A DNA stretch of 14,351 bases, taken from NCBI GenBank assembly GCA_004554205.1, contig SFNH01000039.1:1-14351 (forward strand). Reading direction: 5' to 3'. Below the pieces are notes generated by a model, which worked only from the letters and a program-made list of their open reading frames with translations, was not told where the DNA came from and did not search any database. Below are positions 1 through 6,861 of the stretch, piece by piece. Source of the stretch: Clostridium sp. (GTDB lineage Bacteria; Bacillota; Clostridia; Lachnospirales; Lachnospiraceae). Every line of letters starts with the position of its first letter. Position 1 is the first letter of the stretch. The position numbers were made by a program, and so were the translations under genes.

Positions 1-50
1 AATCCAGCCCATTTAAAGTTCGCCTGCGGCGAAGGGCTGGATTCTTTTCT
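1..50 (+). terminator. Terminator-like nested hairpin at left edge
   Basis: AATCCAGCCC (1-10) pairs with GGGCTGGATT (34-43). Inside it TTCGCC (19-24) pairs with GGCGAA (28-33) around a TGC loop, so the right arm is continuous and the left arm has an 8-nt internal loop. CTTTT follows on the plus strand. It most likely ends a plus-strand gene lying left of the window. The minus-strand tail is cut off by the window edge, so a bidirectional role for the aminopeptidase run cannot be judged. Confidence 0.55.
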
Positions 51-100
51 GCCATAACACGTTCTTACGGACTTTGCAGCAAGTGCAAAGCCCTACCCTA

Positions 101-261
101 AACTGTTATCATCAAAGCGCGTTGTCTGAGCGAAGCGAGTTTCGCGCGACTGGCGGCTAATCGGCGCGCGGACCGAGTAGGAAACGCAGCGTGTCACGGG
201 CTGTCTTACCGGAGCGTAGCGGCGTAAAATCCGCCGGAAACGCCGCATGGCTGAACTGTTA
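101..261. repeat. GC-rich palindromic element bracketed by an 8-bp direct repeat
   Basis: AACTGTTA occurs at 101-108 and again at 254-261, flanking about 145 bp that is more GC-rich than the AT-rich DNA on its right. The inner ends form an imperfect inverted repeat: CATCAAAGCGCGTT on the left against CAGCCATGCGGCGTT read from the right, with one gap. Inside are GCGCG (117-121)/CGCGC (143-147) and GCGGCG (219-224)/CGCCGC (241-246). No credible ORF or tRNA is seen. It could be a small non-autonomous mobile element with a target duplication, a repeated intergenic element, or a structured 3' region of the minus-strand operon. An 8-bp repeat can arise by chance, so this is tentative. Confidence 0.3.
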
Positions 262-282
262 CATTTTATAATTTTTCAGCTT

Positions 283-1686
283 TTATTTATAAAACGCGCA
301 AAACGCCCTGTAGGTGTTGAGCACATCCAGCTTGGAGGAGAGCTCGAAGGGCGAGTGCATGGAGATGATCGGCACGCCCAGATCCACCACATCAATATTT
401 AAATGCGCCACATACTTGGCGATGGTTCCGCCGCCGCCCTCATCCACAGCGCCCAGCTCTCCCGCCTGCCAGTACACGCCGTTTTTTTCCATGATCGCGA
501 TGACCTTTGCCATGGTCTCGGCGCTGGCGTCATTGGAGCCGGACTTGCCGCGGGCTCCCGTATATTTTGTCAGCACGCAGCCCTTGTTCAAAAAGCTGGA
601 GTTGTTTGTCTCAAATACCTCCGAAAAAGTCGGGTCAAAGGCGGCATTGACATCCGAGGACAGGCACAGCGAATGCGCGAAGGTATCCTTGGGGTCCGCT
701 CCCTGCATCCCGGCAAGATATTCCATATAATGCTTCAGAAAGTCGGAATTCATACCCGTGTTTCCCTCGGAGCCGATCTCCTCCTTATCCGCGAGCACCG
801 TCACCGTGGTGTACTCCGGCCTCCGCGTGTCGATCTCCGCCATAAGCGCCGTGTACGCGCACACCCGGTCGTCCTGCCCGTATGCCCCGATCAGGCTGCG
901 GTCCAGCCCCACATCCACCGCCTTCTGCGCCGGCACCATCTCAATCTCCGCCCGGTAAAAGTCGGCTTCCGCGATGCCGTATTTTTCATTCAGAAGCTTC
1001 AGCGCCAGAAGCTTCACCGGCTCCTTCACGCTCTCGTCCGCAAACGGAATCGAGCCCACGATCACGTTCAGCTCCTCGCCCTTTAAGCCCTCGCTCAACT
1101 TCCGCTCATTCTGCTTCGAGGCAAGGTGCGGGAGCAGGTCGCTGACGCAGAATACCGGATCGCCGACCTCCTCGCCGACGCGGATGTTCACAACCTCCCC
1201 GTCCTTCTTTACCACCACGCCGTGCATGGCAAGGGGAACTGTCCCCCACTGGTACTTGCGGATGCCGCCGTAATAATGCGTCTTAAAATAGGCGATGTCA
1301 CTTTTCTCATACAGCGGGTTCGGCTTTAAATCGAGGCGCGGCGAGTCGATATGCGCGGCGTTTAACCGCACGCCCTCGCTGACGCTTTTCTCACCGAAGG
1401 TCGTCATCACGAGCGCCTTCTTTCGGTTTACATAATACACCTTATCGCCCGGCTTATATGCCCTGTTAAAGTCGATGGGCTCGTAGCCCGCCGCATTCAG
1501 GCGGCAGAGCGCAGCCTCCACGCACTCCCGCTCCGTCTTTCCCTCGTCGAGGAACCTCTTATAGCCCTCGCAGAATGCTTCTGCCTCGTCCGTCTGCTCC
1601 GGGGCTTTCTGCCCGATATGCGGGAACTTCCAGGTAAGCTGCTCCTCCAGAAGCTGCCCCGCTGTCTTCTCCTTCTTCTCTTCCAT
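283..1686 (-). CDS. apeB: M18 family metallo-aminopeptidase
   Basis: This is a 467-residue cytosolic dinuclear zinc aminopeptidase of the M18 (aspartyl aminopeptidase) family, which removes N-terminal residues from peptides during turnover. Expected metal-site motifs occur in order: AHIDSPR with His112, QDDR with the bridging Asp272, KEEIGSEG with Glu302/Glu303, SSDVNAAFDP with Asp345, and MHSPFE with His444. The length is normal for bacterial M18 enzymes, so it looks intact. The ATG start follows AAAGGA, which overlaps the stop codon of the alarmone synthetase gene 15 bp upstream. That spacing implies co-transcription and probably translational coupling. It is the last gene of the S1-RelQ-M18 run. 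No clean U-tailed terminator is seen directly after it, only the GC-rich palindromic stretch. Substrate preference within the family cannot be told from sequence. Confidence 0.93.
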   Translation of the reverse strand: MEEKKEKTAGQLLEEQLTWKFPHIGQKAPEQTDEAEAFCEGYKRFLDEGKTERECVEAALCRLNAAGYEPIDFNRAYKPGDKVYYVNRKKALVMTTFGEKSVSEGVRLNAAHIDSPRLDLKPNPLYEKSDIAYFKTHYYGGIRKYQWGTVPLAMHGVVVKKDGEVVNIRVGEEVGDPVFCVSDLLPHLASKQNERKLSEGLKGEELNVIVGSIPFADESVKEPVKLLALKLLNEKYGIAEADFYRAEIEMVPAQKAVDVGLDRSLIGAYGQDDRVCAYTALMAEIDTRRPEYTTVTVLADKEEIGSEGNTGMNSDFLKHYMEYLAGMQGADPKDTFAHSLCLSSDVNAAFDPTFSEVFETNNSSFLNKGCVLTKYTGARGKSGSNDASAETMAKVIAIMEKNGVYWQAGELGAVDEGGGGTIAKYVAHLNIDVVDLGVPIISMHSPFELSSKLDVLNTYRAFCAFYK

Positions 1687-1701
1687 GTCGCCTGCGTCCT
1701 T

Positions 1702-2358
1702 TCAGTCCTTCTTCCCGTCCTCGTGCTCCTTCCCGCCCGCCAGTATCGACTGGTTTAAGGAAAACATCTTCGCGTCCAGCATATCCACCATATCGGCGCA
1801 CGCTTTCAGCTCCGCCTGCAGAGAGTCCGGGGCATTCCCCTCATATTTGTAATAAATCTTATGCTCGAGGCTTGCCCAGAAATCCATCGCCACCGTGCGG
1901 ATCTGAATCTCCACCTTGGTCTCCACCGGCCCTTCCGTCAGGTAGATCGGAATCGTCACCACCATGTGATAGCTCTTATAGCCGTTGGGCTTTGGGTGCC
2001 GGATGTAATCCTTCACATACAGGACTGTCACATCCTTGTGACGCGAGATCATATCCGCGATCTGATAGATGTCCTGGGTAAAGGAGCAGATAATGCGGAT
2101 GCCCGCAATGTCGCTCAACCTCTCCACCATATTATCAATGGTGGCCTCCAGACCGTTCCGCTTCAGCTTCTTGACGATGCTCTCCGGCGACTTCAGCCTG
2201 GACTTGATGTGCTCGATGGGCGTATGCCCGTAAATATGCACGAATTCTTCATTGAGGATCTCAATTTTGGTATTGATTTCCTTCAGTGCCGAATCATAGA
2301 GGAACATGACAGAGTTCCACTGATCCAACTGATTATATGCGTTGGGATGTTTGATCAA
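1702..2358 (-). CDS. relQ: Small alarmone synthetase, RelQ/YjbM type (TTG start)
   Basis: This 218-residue single-domain (p)ppGpp synthetase transfers pyrophosphate from ATP to GDP or GTP and feeds the stringent response. It has no HD hydrolase, TGS or ACT domain, so it should be synthesis-only. Family motifs are visible: the basic SRLKSPESIVKKL segment (about 53-65), LSDIAGIRI (81-89), HPKPNGYKSYH (121-131), and VEIQIRTVAMDFWASLEHK (149-167), which carries the synthetase signature. Length fits RelQ/RelP proteins (about 210-230). The start is TTG: AAAGGA lies 6 nt upstream, and the next in-frame ATG (residue 18) would cut into the conserved N-terminal helix. It lies 46 bp after the S1-domain gene and 15 bp before the aminopeptidase gene. 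RelQ rather than RelP is favoured by overall resemblance only. Confidence 0.9.
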   Translation of the reverse strand: MIKHPNAYNQLDQWNSVMFLYDSALKEINTKIEILNEEFVHIYGHTPIEHIKSRLKSPESIVKKLKRNGLEATIDNMVERLSDIAGIRIICSFTQDIYQIADMISRHKDVTVLYVKDYIRHPKPNGYKSYHMVVTIPIYLTEGPVETKVEIQIRTVAMDFWASLEHKIYYKYEGNAPDSLQAELKACADMVDMLDAKMFSLNQSILAGGKEHEDGKKD

Positions 2359-2404
2359 TCCTGTCCTTTCCCTCCTCCGCTCTGTTTGCGGACTGCCTTG
2401 CGGC

Positions 2405-3124
2405 CTACAGTTTCAGACCCTTGAGCAGTTCGCCGAGTCCTGTGGTCGCCGCGCCGGTCTCCCTGTAGTTGAATACTTCTTCCCTCGGCTCCGCGTCGCC
2501 GCTTAACGCCTTCATGCTCAGGCTGATCTTGCCATCCTTAATGCCGATGATCTTTACCGTCACCTTCTGGCCTTCCTTTAATACCGCGCCCGGATGCTTG
2601 ATCCGCTGGCTGCTGATCTGGGACACATGCAAAAGTCCGCTCAAGCCGTCCTCCAGATCCACAAACGCGCCGTAATCCTTTATGCTGTCCACCGTGCCCG
2701 TGACAACCGCTCCGACCTGGACAGCGGCCATCTTTTTCGCCTTCTCGGCCGCTTCCTTCTCAAGCAGGACTTCCCGCGCGGACAGCACAAGGCGTTTCTT
2801 CTCCGTATCCACGGTAATCGGAACTACCTCGAGATGCTGTCCCACGCAGTCCTCAAGCTTCTCCACATACTTCGTGGAGATCTGGGACGCCGGGATAAAT
2901 GCCTGAATGTCGTCAACGTAGGCCACAAGACCGCCCTTGACCGCCTCCTTCACCTTGACCTTAAGCACGGTCTTATCCCGCATCTGCTGCGTGAGCTCCG
3001 CCCACTTTTCCGCGTCCGGGCCTTCCTGCTCAAGCTCCGGGCTGCGCTGCTCGTCATACTCCTTATAGGATGCCTCCAGCTCACCCGCAAAATCGTCCAT
3101 GGTCTCTTTTACTTCTTCGCTCAT
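2405..3124 (-). CDS. S1 RNA-binding protein with two S1 domains
   Basis: This 239-residue protein has two S1 (OB-fold) RNA-binding domains, at about residues 50-116 (VLKVKVKEAVKGGLVAYV...AFIPASQIS) and 137-206 (VGAVVTGTVDSIKDYGAFVDL...GLLHVSQIS). An acidic N-terminal segment precedes them and a short Gly/Leu-rich tail follows. Proteins of this layout in Firmicutes are annotated as ribosomal protein S1-like, but two domains are fewer than in true S1, so a more specialised RNA or ribosome role is likely. The open frame extends 45 codons further upstream, but the ATG at 3124 is preferred: GGAG sits 8 nt before it, the protein begins MSEEVKE as expected for a soluble protein, and the extension would run into the divergent promoter region. 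It is the first gene of the S1-RelQ-M18 run. Natural target unknown. Confidence 0.85.
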   Translation of the reverse strand: MSEEVKETMDDFAGELEASYKEYDEQRSPELEQEGPDAEKWAELTQQMRDKTVLKVKVKEAVKGGLVAYVDDIQAFIPASQISTKYVEKLEDCVGQHLEVVPITVDTEKKRLVLSAREVLLEKEAAEKAKKMAAVQVGAVVTGTVDSIKDYGAFVDLEDGLSGLLHVSQISSQRIKHPGAVLKEGQKVTVKIIGIKDGKISLSMKALSGDAEPREEVFNYRETGAATTGLGELLKGLKL

Positions 3125-3150
3125 AATGCACTCTCCTTTACTCCCTGCTT

Positions 3151-3171
3151 TTGCCGGATAAGTTCCGGCAA
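3151..3171 (-). other. Hairpin in the leader of the S1-domain gene
   Basis: TTGCCGG (3151-3157) and CCGGCAA (3165-3171) form a perfect 7-bp stem with a 7-nt AT-rich loop, about 27 nt upstream of the S1-protein start codon. There is no U-run on either strand, so it is not a terminator. It could be a 5'-leader structure or an operator in the divergent region. Function is not shown. Confidence 0.35.
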
Positions 3172-3217
3172 CTATGATGACTTTACCATATTCTCCGTCT
3201 TTTTTCCATACTTTTTC

Positions 3218-3246
3218 TGGTTTTCCGAAGAAAAATGTGATATACT
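3218..3246 (+). promoter_or_regulatory. Probable promoter of the PHP-LysR pair
   Basis: TATACT (3241-3246) is directly preceded by TGA (3238-3240), which gives an extended -10 element. The hexamer 17 bp upstream (TGGTTT, 3218-3223) is a poor -35, so the extended -10 would carry recognition. Predicted start is about 34 nt before the first ATG of the pair. It lies in the divergent region shared with the S1-domain gene. No clear minus-strand promoter was recognised there. Confidence 0.45.
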
Positions 3247-3279
3247 CTCTGAAAAGCATTGCAAAAGTGAGGTTATTAC

Positions 3280-4029
3280 ATGAACGACATTATGGATTTA
3301 CATTCTCATACGATCCTCAGCGGACATGCCTACAACACTCTGTACGAGATGCTCCGTTCCGCCTCGGAAAAAGGAGTAAAGCTTCTCGGCGTTACGGAGC
3401 ATTCCCCCGGCATTCCTGGCGCATGCCACCCCTTCTACTTCATCAATTTCAAAGTGGTTCCGCGTGAGATTTACGGCGTAAAGCTGATGCTGGGCTGCGA
3501 ATTAAATATCATCGACTACAAGGGGAACGTCGATCTCGACCGGAAGTACCGCGGGGGCTTAGACTACGCCATCGCGAGCATCCACGACCCCTGCTACGAT
3601 CCGGGCAGCGTGGCGGAAAATACCTCCGCGCTGGTGGGCGCCATGAAAAAGCCCTATGTGCAGATCATCGGGCACCCGGATGACGGGCGCTTCCCGGTAG
3701 ACTATGAGACCCTCGTATGCGCGGCAAAGGAAAACCATGTGCTGCTCGAGCTCAACTCGAGCTCGCTCCATCCGAGATCCCACCGGATCAACGCGCGCGA
3801 CAATTACATCACGATGCTGGATTTATGCCGCCGCTATCAGACCCCCATCATCATCAACAGCGACGCCCACTGCGAGGTGGACGTGGGCAACCACGCGCGC
3901 GCCCACGAGCTTCTGCGTGAGATCGATTTCCCGGAGGAGCTCGTCGTCAACATCTCCGTTGCAAAGGCGGCGGAGTATATTCCATGGCTCAACCAGCCTG
4001 TTTACATGGGAGGCGGCAGCGATGATTAG
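3280..4029 (+). CDS. PHP-domain metal-dependent phosphatase, YcdX-like
   Basis: This 249-residue PHP (polymerase and histidinol phosphatase) domain protein resembles the stand-alone YcdX type: a trinuclear-metal phosphoesterase in a TIM-like barrel. Metal-ligand motifs are all present: DLHSH with His8 and His10, SGHA with His16, TEHS with Glu40 and His41, GCELN with Glu74, SIHDP with His102, GHPDD with His132 and SDAH with Asp195 and His197. Length is close to E. coli YcdX (about 245). The ATG follows GTGAGG at 7 nt. It overlaps the LysR-type regulator gene by 8 bp, so the two are translationally linked. Its physiological substrate is not known. The paired regulator suggests control by a small metabolite, which is inference. 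Confidence 0.88.
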   Translation: MNDIMDLHSHTILSGHAYNTLYEMLRSASEKGVKLLGVTEHSPGIPGACHPFYFINFKVVPREIYGVKLMLGCELNIIDYKGNVDLDRKYRGGLDYAIASIHDPCYDPGSVAENTSALVGAMKKPYVQIIGHPDDGRFPVDYETLVCAAKENHVLLELNSSSLHPRSHRINARDNYITMLDLCRRYQTPIIINSDAHCEVDVGNHARAHELLREIDFPEELVVNISVAKAAEYIPWLNQPVYMGGGSDD

Positions 4030-4960
4030 TTTCCTGAACCTGGAGTATTTTCTCGCCGCGGCGGAGGAATTAAACTTTACCCGCGCCGCCAAACGCCTGT
4101 TCATTTCCCAGCAGTCCTTAAGCAACCACATCTCCAATATGGAAAAGGAGTTCGACGTGTTGTTATTTAACCGCACCACGCCTCTGACCTTAACGTGCGC
4201 GGGCCAGGCGCTCAAGGCGAGAGCCAGGCAGCTTTTAGACTTGAGGGACGAGACCTACCATGAGTTGTCGGACATTAAGGATTTCTCTGTCGGACGCCTC
4301 ACCATCGGGCTTTCCCACACCCGCGGCCGCGTGATCCTCCCGGAGATTCTCCCGGTATACAGGGAACAGTTCCCCCACATCGACTTAAAGCTGGTGGAGG
4401 GCAACTCCTCGGAGCTTGCGGCCGACCTGCTCCACGGCGATATCGACCTGATCATTGATATGCAGCCCTTCAAGGTGGAAAACGTGGAGACCGTGCCAAT
4501 CTGTCAGGAAGAAATCCTGCTCGCTGTCCCGGATGCCGTGCTGGAGCGCGCATTCCCGGGACGCCTTGACGAGATCAAGGCGCAGCTTACGCATCACACG
4601 GATCTCTCCCTTTTGTCCGGCTGCCCGTTTTTGCTGATCAACGAGGGCAACCGCGTCCGCACCATTGCGGACGAAATGTTTGAGGAGGCGCAGCTTACGC
4701 CGAATGTCATCCTGGAGACGGAGAACATCGAGACCGTGCTTGCTCTTGCCATCAGGGGAATGGGGATCACCTTTTATCCGCGTATGTTCATCTCCGGACA
4801 CAAGGATATCCGGAGCAAGATTAAGGATCGCTCCCCCTTAAACTTCTATTCCCTGGATCACCCAAAGGCCCACGGAGTCCTGGCGATCGGCTACCACAAA
4901 AGTCATTATATGTCGCAGGCGACCAGAGAATTCATACGGATCGCAAAAGAGACGATATGA
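4022..4960 (+). CDS. LysR-type transcriptional regulator
   Basis: This is a 312-residue LysR-family regulator. The N-terminal winged helix-turn-helix covers residues 1-60 (FLAAAEELNFTRAAKRLFIS, then QQSLSNHISNMEKEF). A linker helix follows, then a type-2 periplasmic-binding-like effector domain from about 90 to 290 (GRLTIGLSHTRG...LPVYREQFPHIDLKLVEG...GDIDLIID). The start at 4022 is chosen because the HTH begins there and GGGAGG lies 8 nt upstream inside the phosphatase gene. The open frame runs further upstream only as out-of-frame reading of that gene. LysR regulators are usually divergent from their targets, so this same-strand overlap with a PHP phosphatase is less common. No terminator is seen before perR, so some read-through is possible. 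Effector and targets are unknown. Confidence 0.92.
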   Translation: MISFLNLEYFLAAAEELNFTRAAKRLFISQQSLSNHISNMEKEFDVLLFNRTTPLTLTCAGQALKARARQLLDLRDETYHELSDIKDFSVGRLTIGLSHTRGRVILPEILPVYREQFPHIDLKLVEGNSSELAADLLHGDIDLIIDMQPFKVENVETVPICQEEILLAVPDAVLERAFPGRLDEIKAQLTHHTDLSLLSGCPFLLINEGNRVRTIADEMFEEAQLTPNVILETENIETVLALAIRGMGITFYPRMFISGHKDIRSKIKDRSPLNFYSLDHPKAHGVLAIGYHKSHYMSQATREFIRIAKETI

Positions 4961-4966
4961 TTTTTC

Positions 4967-5020
4967 TTGACTTTTTCCCCTCTTTCTTCTATATTATAAA
5001 TATGATAACTATTACTATTT
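4967..5020 (+). promoter_or_regulatory. perR promoter and probable PerR operator
   Basis: TTGACT (4967-4972) and TATATT (4990-4995) are spaced by 17 bp. Just after the expected start point, GATAACTATTACTATTT (5004-5020) matches the region in front of the rubrerythrin gene over TAAnnATTACTATTT. It is AT-rich and resembles a degenerate Per box (family consensus TTATAATnATTATAA). This suggests autoregulation, as is usual for PerR. The promoter is seen directly; operator identity is inferred. Confidence 0.6.
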
Positions 5021-5037
5021 CCTAAAGGAGCTGTTTT

Positions 5038-5433
5038 ATGAAAACATTGAAGTATAGCCGTCAGAGGGAATCCATCAAAGCATGCCTGATGAGCCGTCAC
5101 GACCATCCGACAGCAGACGCCGTATACGCGAGCATCCGTGAGGAATTTCCCAACGTCAGCCTGGGAACCGTCTACCGGAACCTGAATCTTCTCGTAGACC
5201 TGGGCGAGGTTCGCAGGGTCACTGTCGGCGACGGGAAGGATCATTTTGACGCCGACACCAGCAGCCATTATCATTTTGTGTGCCGCCGGTGCGGTTCGAT
5301 CACGGATCTGCCGCTTGAGCCGTTTGCTGATCTGGAGGCGAAAGCCCAGACCTGCGCGAATGGCAGGGTCGAGAGCCACTCCATGGACTTCTTCGGGGTG
5401 TGCAGCGACTGCATGGCGCGTGACGGGCACTAA
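5038..5433 (+). CDS. perR: PerR-type peroxide-sensing Fur-family repressor
   Basis: This 131-residue Fur-family regulator has an N-terminal winged helix (about 1-65, with SLGTVYRNLNLL as recognition region) and a C-terminal dimerisation and metal domain. The structural zinc site is two CxxC pairs, Cys82/Cys85 and Cys122/Cys125. All five regulatory-metal ligands of B. subtilis PerR (H37, D85, H91, H93, D104) have counterparts at identical spacing: His23 (DHPTAD), Asp71 (HFD), His77 and His79 (HYH), and Asp90 (TD). The Asp at the last position marks peroxide-sensing PerR rather than iron-sensing Fur. It should repress with bound metal and release DNA when peroxide oxidises the metal-binding histidines. 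The ATG follows AAAGGAG at 7 nt. The next gene is a rubrerythrin, a classical clostridial PerR target. Confidence 0.9.
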   Translation: MKTLKYSRQRESIKACLMSRHDHPTADAVYASIREEFPNVSLGTVYRNLNLLVDLGEVRRVTVGDGKDHFDADTSSHYHFVCRRCGSITDLPLEPFADLEAKAQTCANGRVESHSMDFFGVCSDCMARDGH

Positions 5434-5451
5434 ATTTTTTTTCAAAAAGTC

Positions 5452-5499
5452 TTGACATTTGCCCATGACTGTGGTAACTTAATATCAGTAATAATTACT
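5452..5499 (+). promoter_or_regulatory. Rubrerythrin promoter with palindromic operator at the start point
   Basis: A perfect TTGACA (5452-5457), a 17-bp spacer and TAACTT (5475-5480) preceded by TGG form a strong extended -10 promoter. AGTAATAATTACT (5487-5499) is a perfect 13-nt palindrome with a central A, placed almost exactly on the predicted start point. It matches the core of the Per box (TAATnATTA). Binding there would block initiation. It shares ATTACTATTT with the perR leader, which supports PerR as the repressor. Confidence 0.7.
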
Positions 5500-5527
5500 A
5501 TTTTATAAATGAAAGGAGAACTTAAGT

Positions 5528-6070
5528 ATGAAGAAATGGGTTTGTTCTGTATGTGGTTATGTTTATGAGGGCGCTACTCCGCCGGAGTTCTGCCCGGTAT
5601 GTAAGGTTCCGGCTTCCAAGTTCATCGAGCAGGGCGGCGAGAGAACCTGGGCTGCTGAGCACGTTGTAGGCGTTGCCAAGGGCGCAAGCGAGGATATCAT
5701 CAAGGATTTAAGAGCAAACTTCGAGGGCGAGTGCTCTGAGGTTGGTATGTACCTGGCTATGGCAAGAGTAGCTCACAGAGAGGGCTATCCTGAGATCGGT
5801 CTGTACTGGGAGAAGGCGGCCTTTGAGGAGGCTGAGCACGCTGCGAAGTTCGCGGAGCTGTTAGGCGAGTGCGTAACCGACTCCACCAAGAAGAATCTTG
5901 AGATGAGAGTCGAGGCTGAGAACGGCGCGACCGCAGGCAAGTTTGACCTGGCTAAGAGAGCGAAAGAGGCTAACCTCGATGCGATCCATGACACCGTTCA
6001 TGAGATGGCAAGAGACGAGGCTCGTCACGGCAAGGCTTTCGAGGGTCTGTTAAAGAGATACTTCGGCTAA
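5528..6070 (+). CDS. rbr: Reverse rubrerythrin (N-terminal rubredoxin, C-terminal di-iron domain)
   Basis: This 180-residue cytosolic NAD(P)H-linked peroxidase reduces hydrogen peroxide in anaerobes. The rubredoxin-type iron site is at the N-terminus (Cys6/Cys9 in CSVCGYVYEG and Cys22/Cys25 in CPVC), which is the reverse of classical rubrerythrin. The ferritin-like four-helix domain follows (about 50-178) with di-iron ligand motifs around Glu68, EEAEH (Glu100-His104) and DEARH (Glu164, His167). The start follows GAAAGGAG. It has a strong promoter and a symmetrical terminator of its own and lies next to perR, so it is very likely peroxide-induced. Arginine is almost always AGA here, whereas the surrounding genes favour CGC/CGG. 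Together with GCT/GTT-rich codons this marks a highly expressed gene rather than transfer. Confidence 0.95.
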   Translation: MKKWVCSVCGYVYEGATPPEFCPVCKVPASKFIEQGGERTWAAEHVVGVAKGASEDIIKDLRANFEGECSEVGMYLAMARVAHREGYPEIGLYWEKAAFEEAEHAAKFAELLGECVTDSTKKNLEMRVEAENGATAGKFDLAKRAKEANLDAIHDTVHEMARDEARHGKAFEGLLKRYFG

Positions 6071-6074
6071 TTCC

Positions 6075-6112
6075 AAATAAAAAAGAGTTCCGCTTGCGGA
6101 ACTCTTTTTTAT
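6075..6112. terminator. Strong bidirectional terminator between rbr and deoD
   Basis: GAGTTCCGC (6085-6093) pairs with GCGGAACTC (6096-6104), and the hairpin is flanked by A-rich DNA on the left and TTTTTTATTTT on the right. It therefore works as an intrinsic terminator on either strand. It lies 15 bp after the rubrerythrin stop and 22 bp after the deoD stop, insulating the two convergent units. Confidence 0.93.
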
Positions 6113-6134
6113 TTTCTCTAATCCCTCACAAACA

Positions 6135-6842
6135 TCAGATTTCCAGCGCGATCTCCATCATCTTCCGAAATCCGAGCTGCCGCTCCTCAGCGCTCAAATT
6201 CCCCTCTCCGTAGATCAGGTCGGAAATCGTAAGCAGGCACAGCGCCTTCTTCCCGGCCGCGGCCGCATTCATATACAGGGCTGCCGCCTCCATCTCAACC
6301 GCCAGGACGCCCATTCCGCGCCACTTGTCATTCACGGTGGAATCCGCGTTATAGAATACGTCGGAGGATAATACATTTCCGACCGCAACCGGAGTGCCTT
6401 TTTGCTCCGCGATCTCCACGGCACGCCTCAAAAGCCCGTAATCCGCAATCGGCGCGTAGGTTCCCGGAAGTCCATACTGATAGGCGTAATTAGAATCCGT
6501 ACATGCCCCCATGCCGACCACGACATCCATCAGGTTTATATTGTCCTGAAGCGCTCCGGCGGAACCGATACGAATGATCTCGTCCACCCCGTAAAAATTG
6601 AACAGCTCATAGGTGTAAATCCCCACAGATGGCATTCCCATACCGCCGCCCATGACGGATACCTCTCTTCCTTTGTAGGTTCCGGTAAAACCGAGCATAT
6701 TCCGCACGGAAGTAACGCATACCGGATTCTCCAGATATGTCTCCGCAATAAACTTCGCCCGCAGGGGATCACCCGGCATCAGCACCTTTTTCGCGATCTG
6801 GCCCTGCAATGCGCCGTTATGCGCTGTTGGTGTCTGTCCCAT
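6135..6842 (-). CDS. deoD: Purine nucleoside phosphorylase, DeoD type
   Basis: This 235-residue hexameric-type enzyme splits purine (deoxy)nucleosides with phosphate into free base and (deoxy)ribose-1-phosphate. Counterparts of the E. coli DeoD active site are present: His8 (E. coli H4, contributed by the neighbouring subunit), Arg28 in MPGDPLRAKFIAET, Arg47, Arg91 and Ser94 in RIGSAGA, the VEMEA ribose-binding motif at 182-186, and Asp208 of ISD with Arg221 (E. coli D204 and R217, same 13-residue spacing). The length is normal. The ATG follows TAGGAGGG at 8 nt. It is the last gene of the yjjI-to-deoD run, 19 bp after a small ORF, and is closed by the shared bidirectional terminator. Its place behind a nucleoside importer fits salvage or catabolism of imported purine nucleosides. 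Confidence 0.96.
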   Translation of the reverse strand: MGQTPTAHNGALQGQIAKKVLMPGDPLRAKFIAETYLENPVCVTSVRNMLGFTGTYKGREVSVMGGGMGMPSVGIYTYELFNFYGVDEIIRIGSAGALQDNINLMDVVVGMGACTDSNYAYQYGLPGTYAPIADYGLLRRAVEIAEQKGTPVAVGNVLSSDVFYNADSTVNDKWRGMGVLAVEMEAAALYMNAAAAGKKALCLLTISDLIYGEGNLSAEERQLGFRKMMEIALEI

Positions 6843-6861
6843 AATATTATCCCTCCTAATT

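Noticed and set aside
72..90. CTTTGCA/TGCAAAG hairpin as a separate terminator or small RNA
   Set aside because: The 7-bp stem has no U-run on either strand and no promoter was seen, so nothing beyond a short palindrome can be supported.
3125..3259. 45-codon N-terminal extension of the S1-domain protein
   Set aside because: The internal ATG at 3124 has a strong ribosome site at the right spacing, and the extension is not S1-like and crosses the leader hairpin and divergent promoter region.
3745..3764. Tandem CTCGAGCTC repeat within the PHP gene
   Set aside because: It encodes part of the conserved ELNSSS region and comes from Leu/Glu/Ser codon choice; no sign of function beyond coding.
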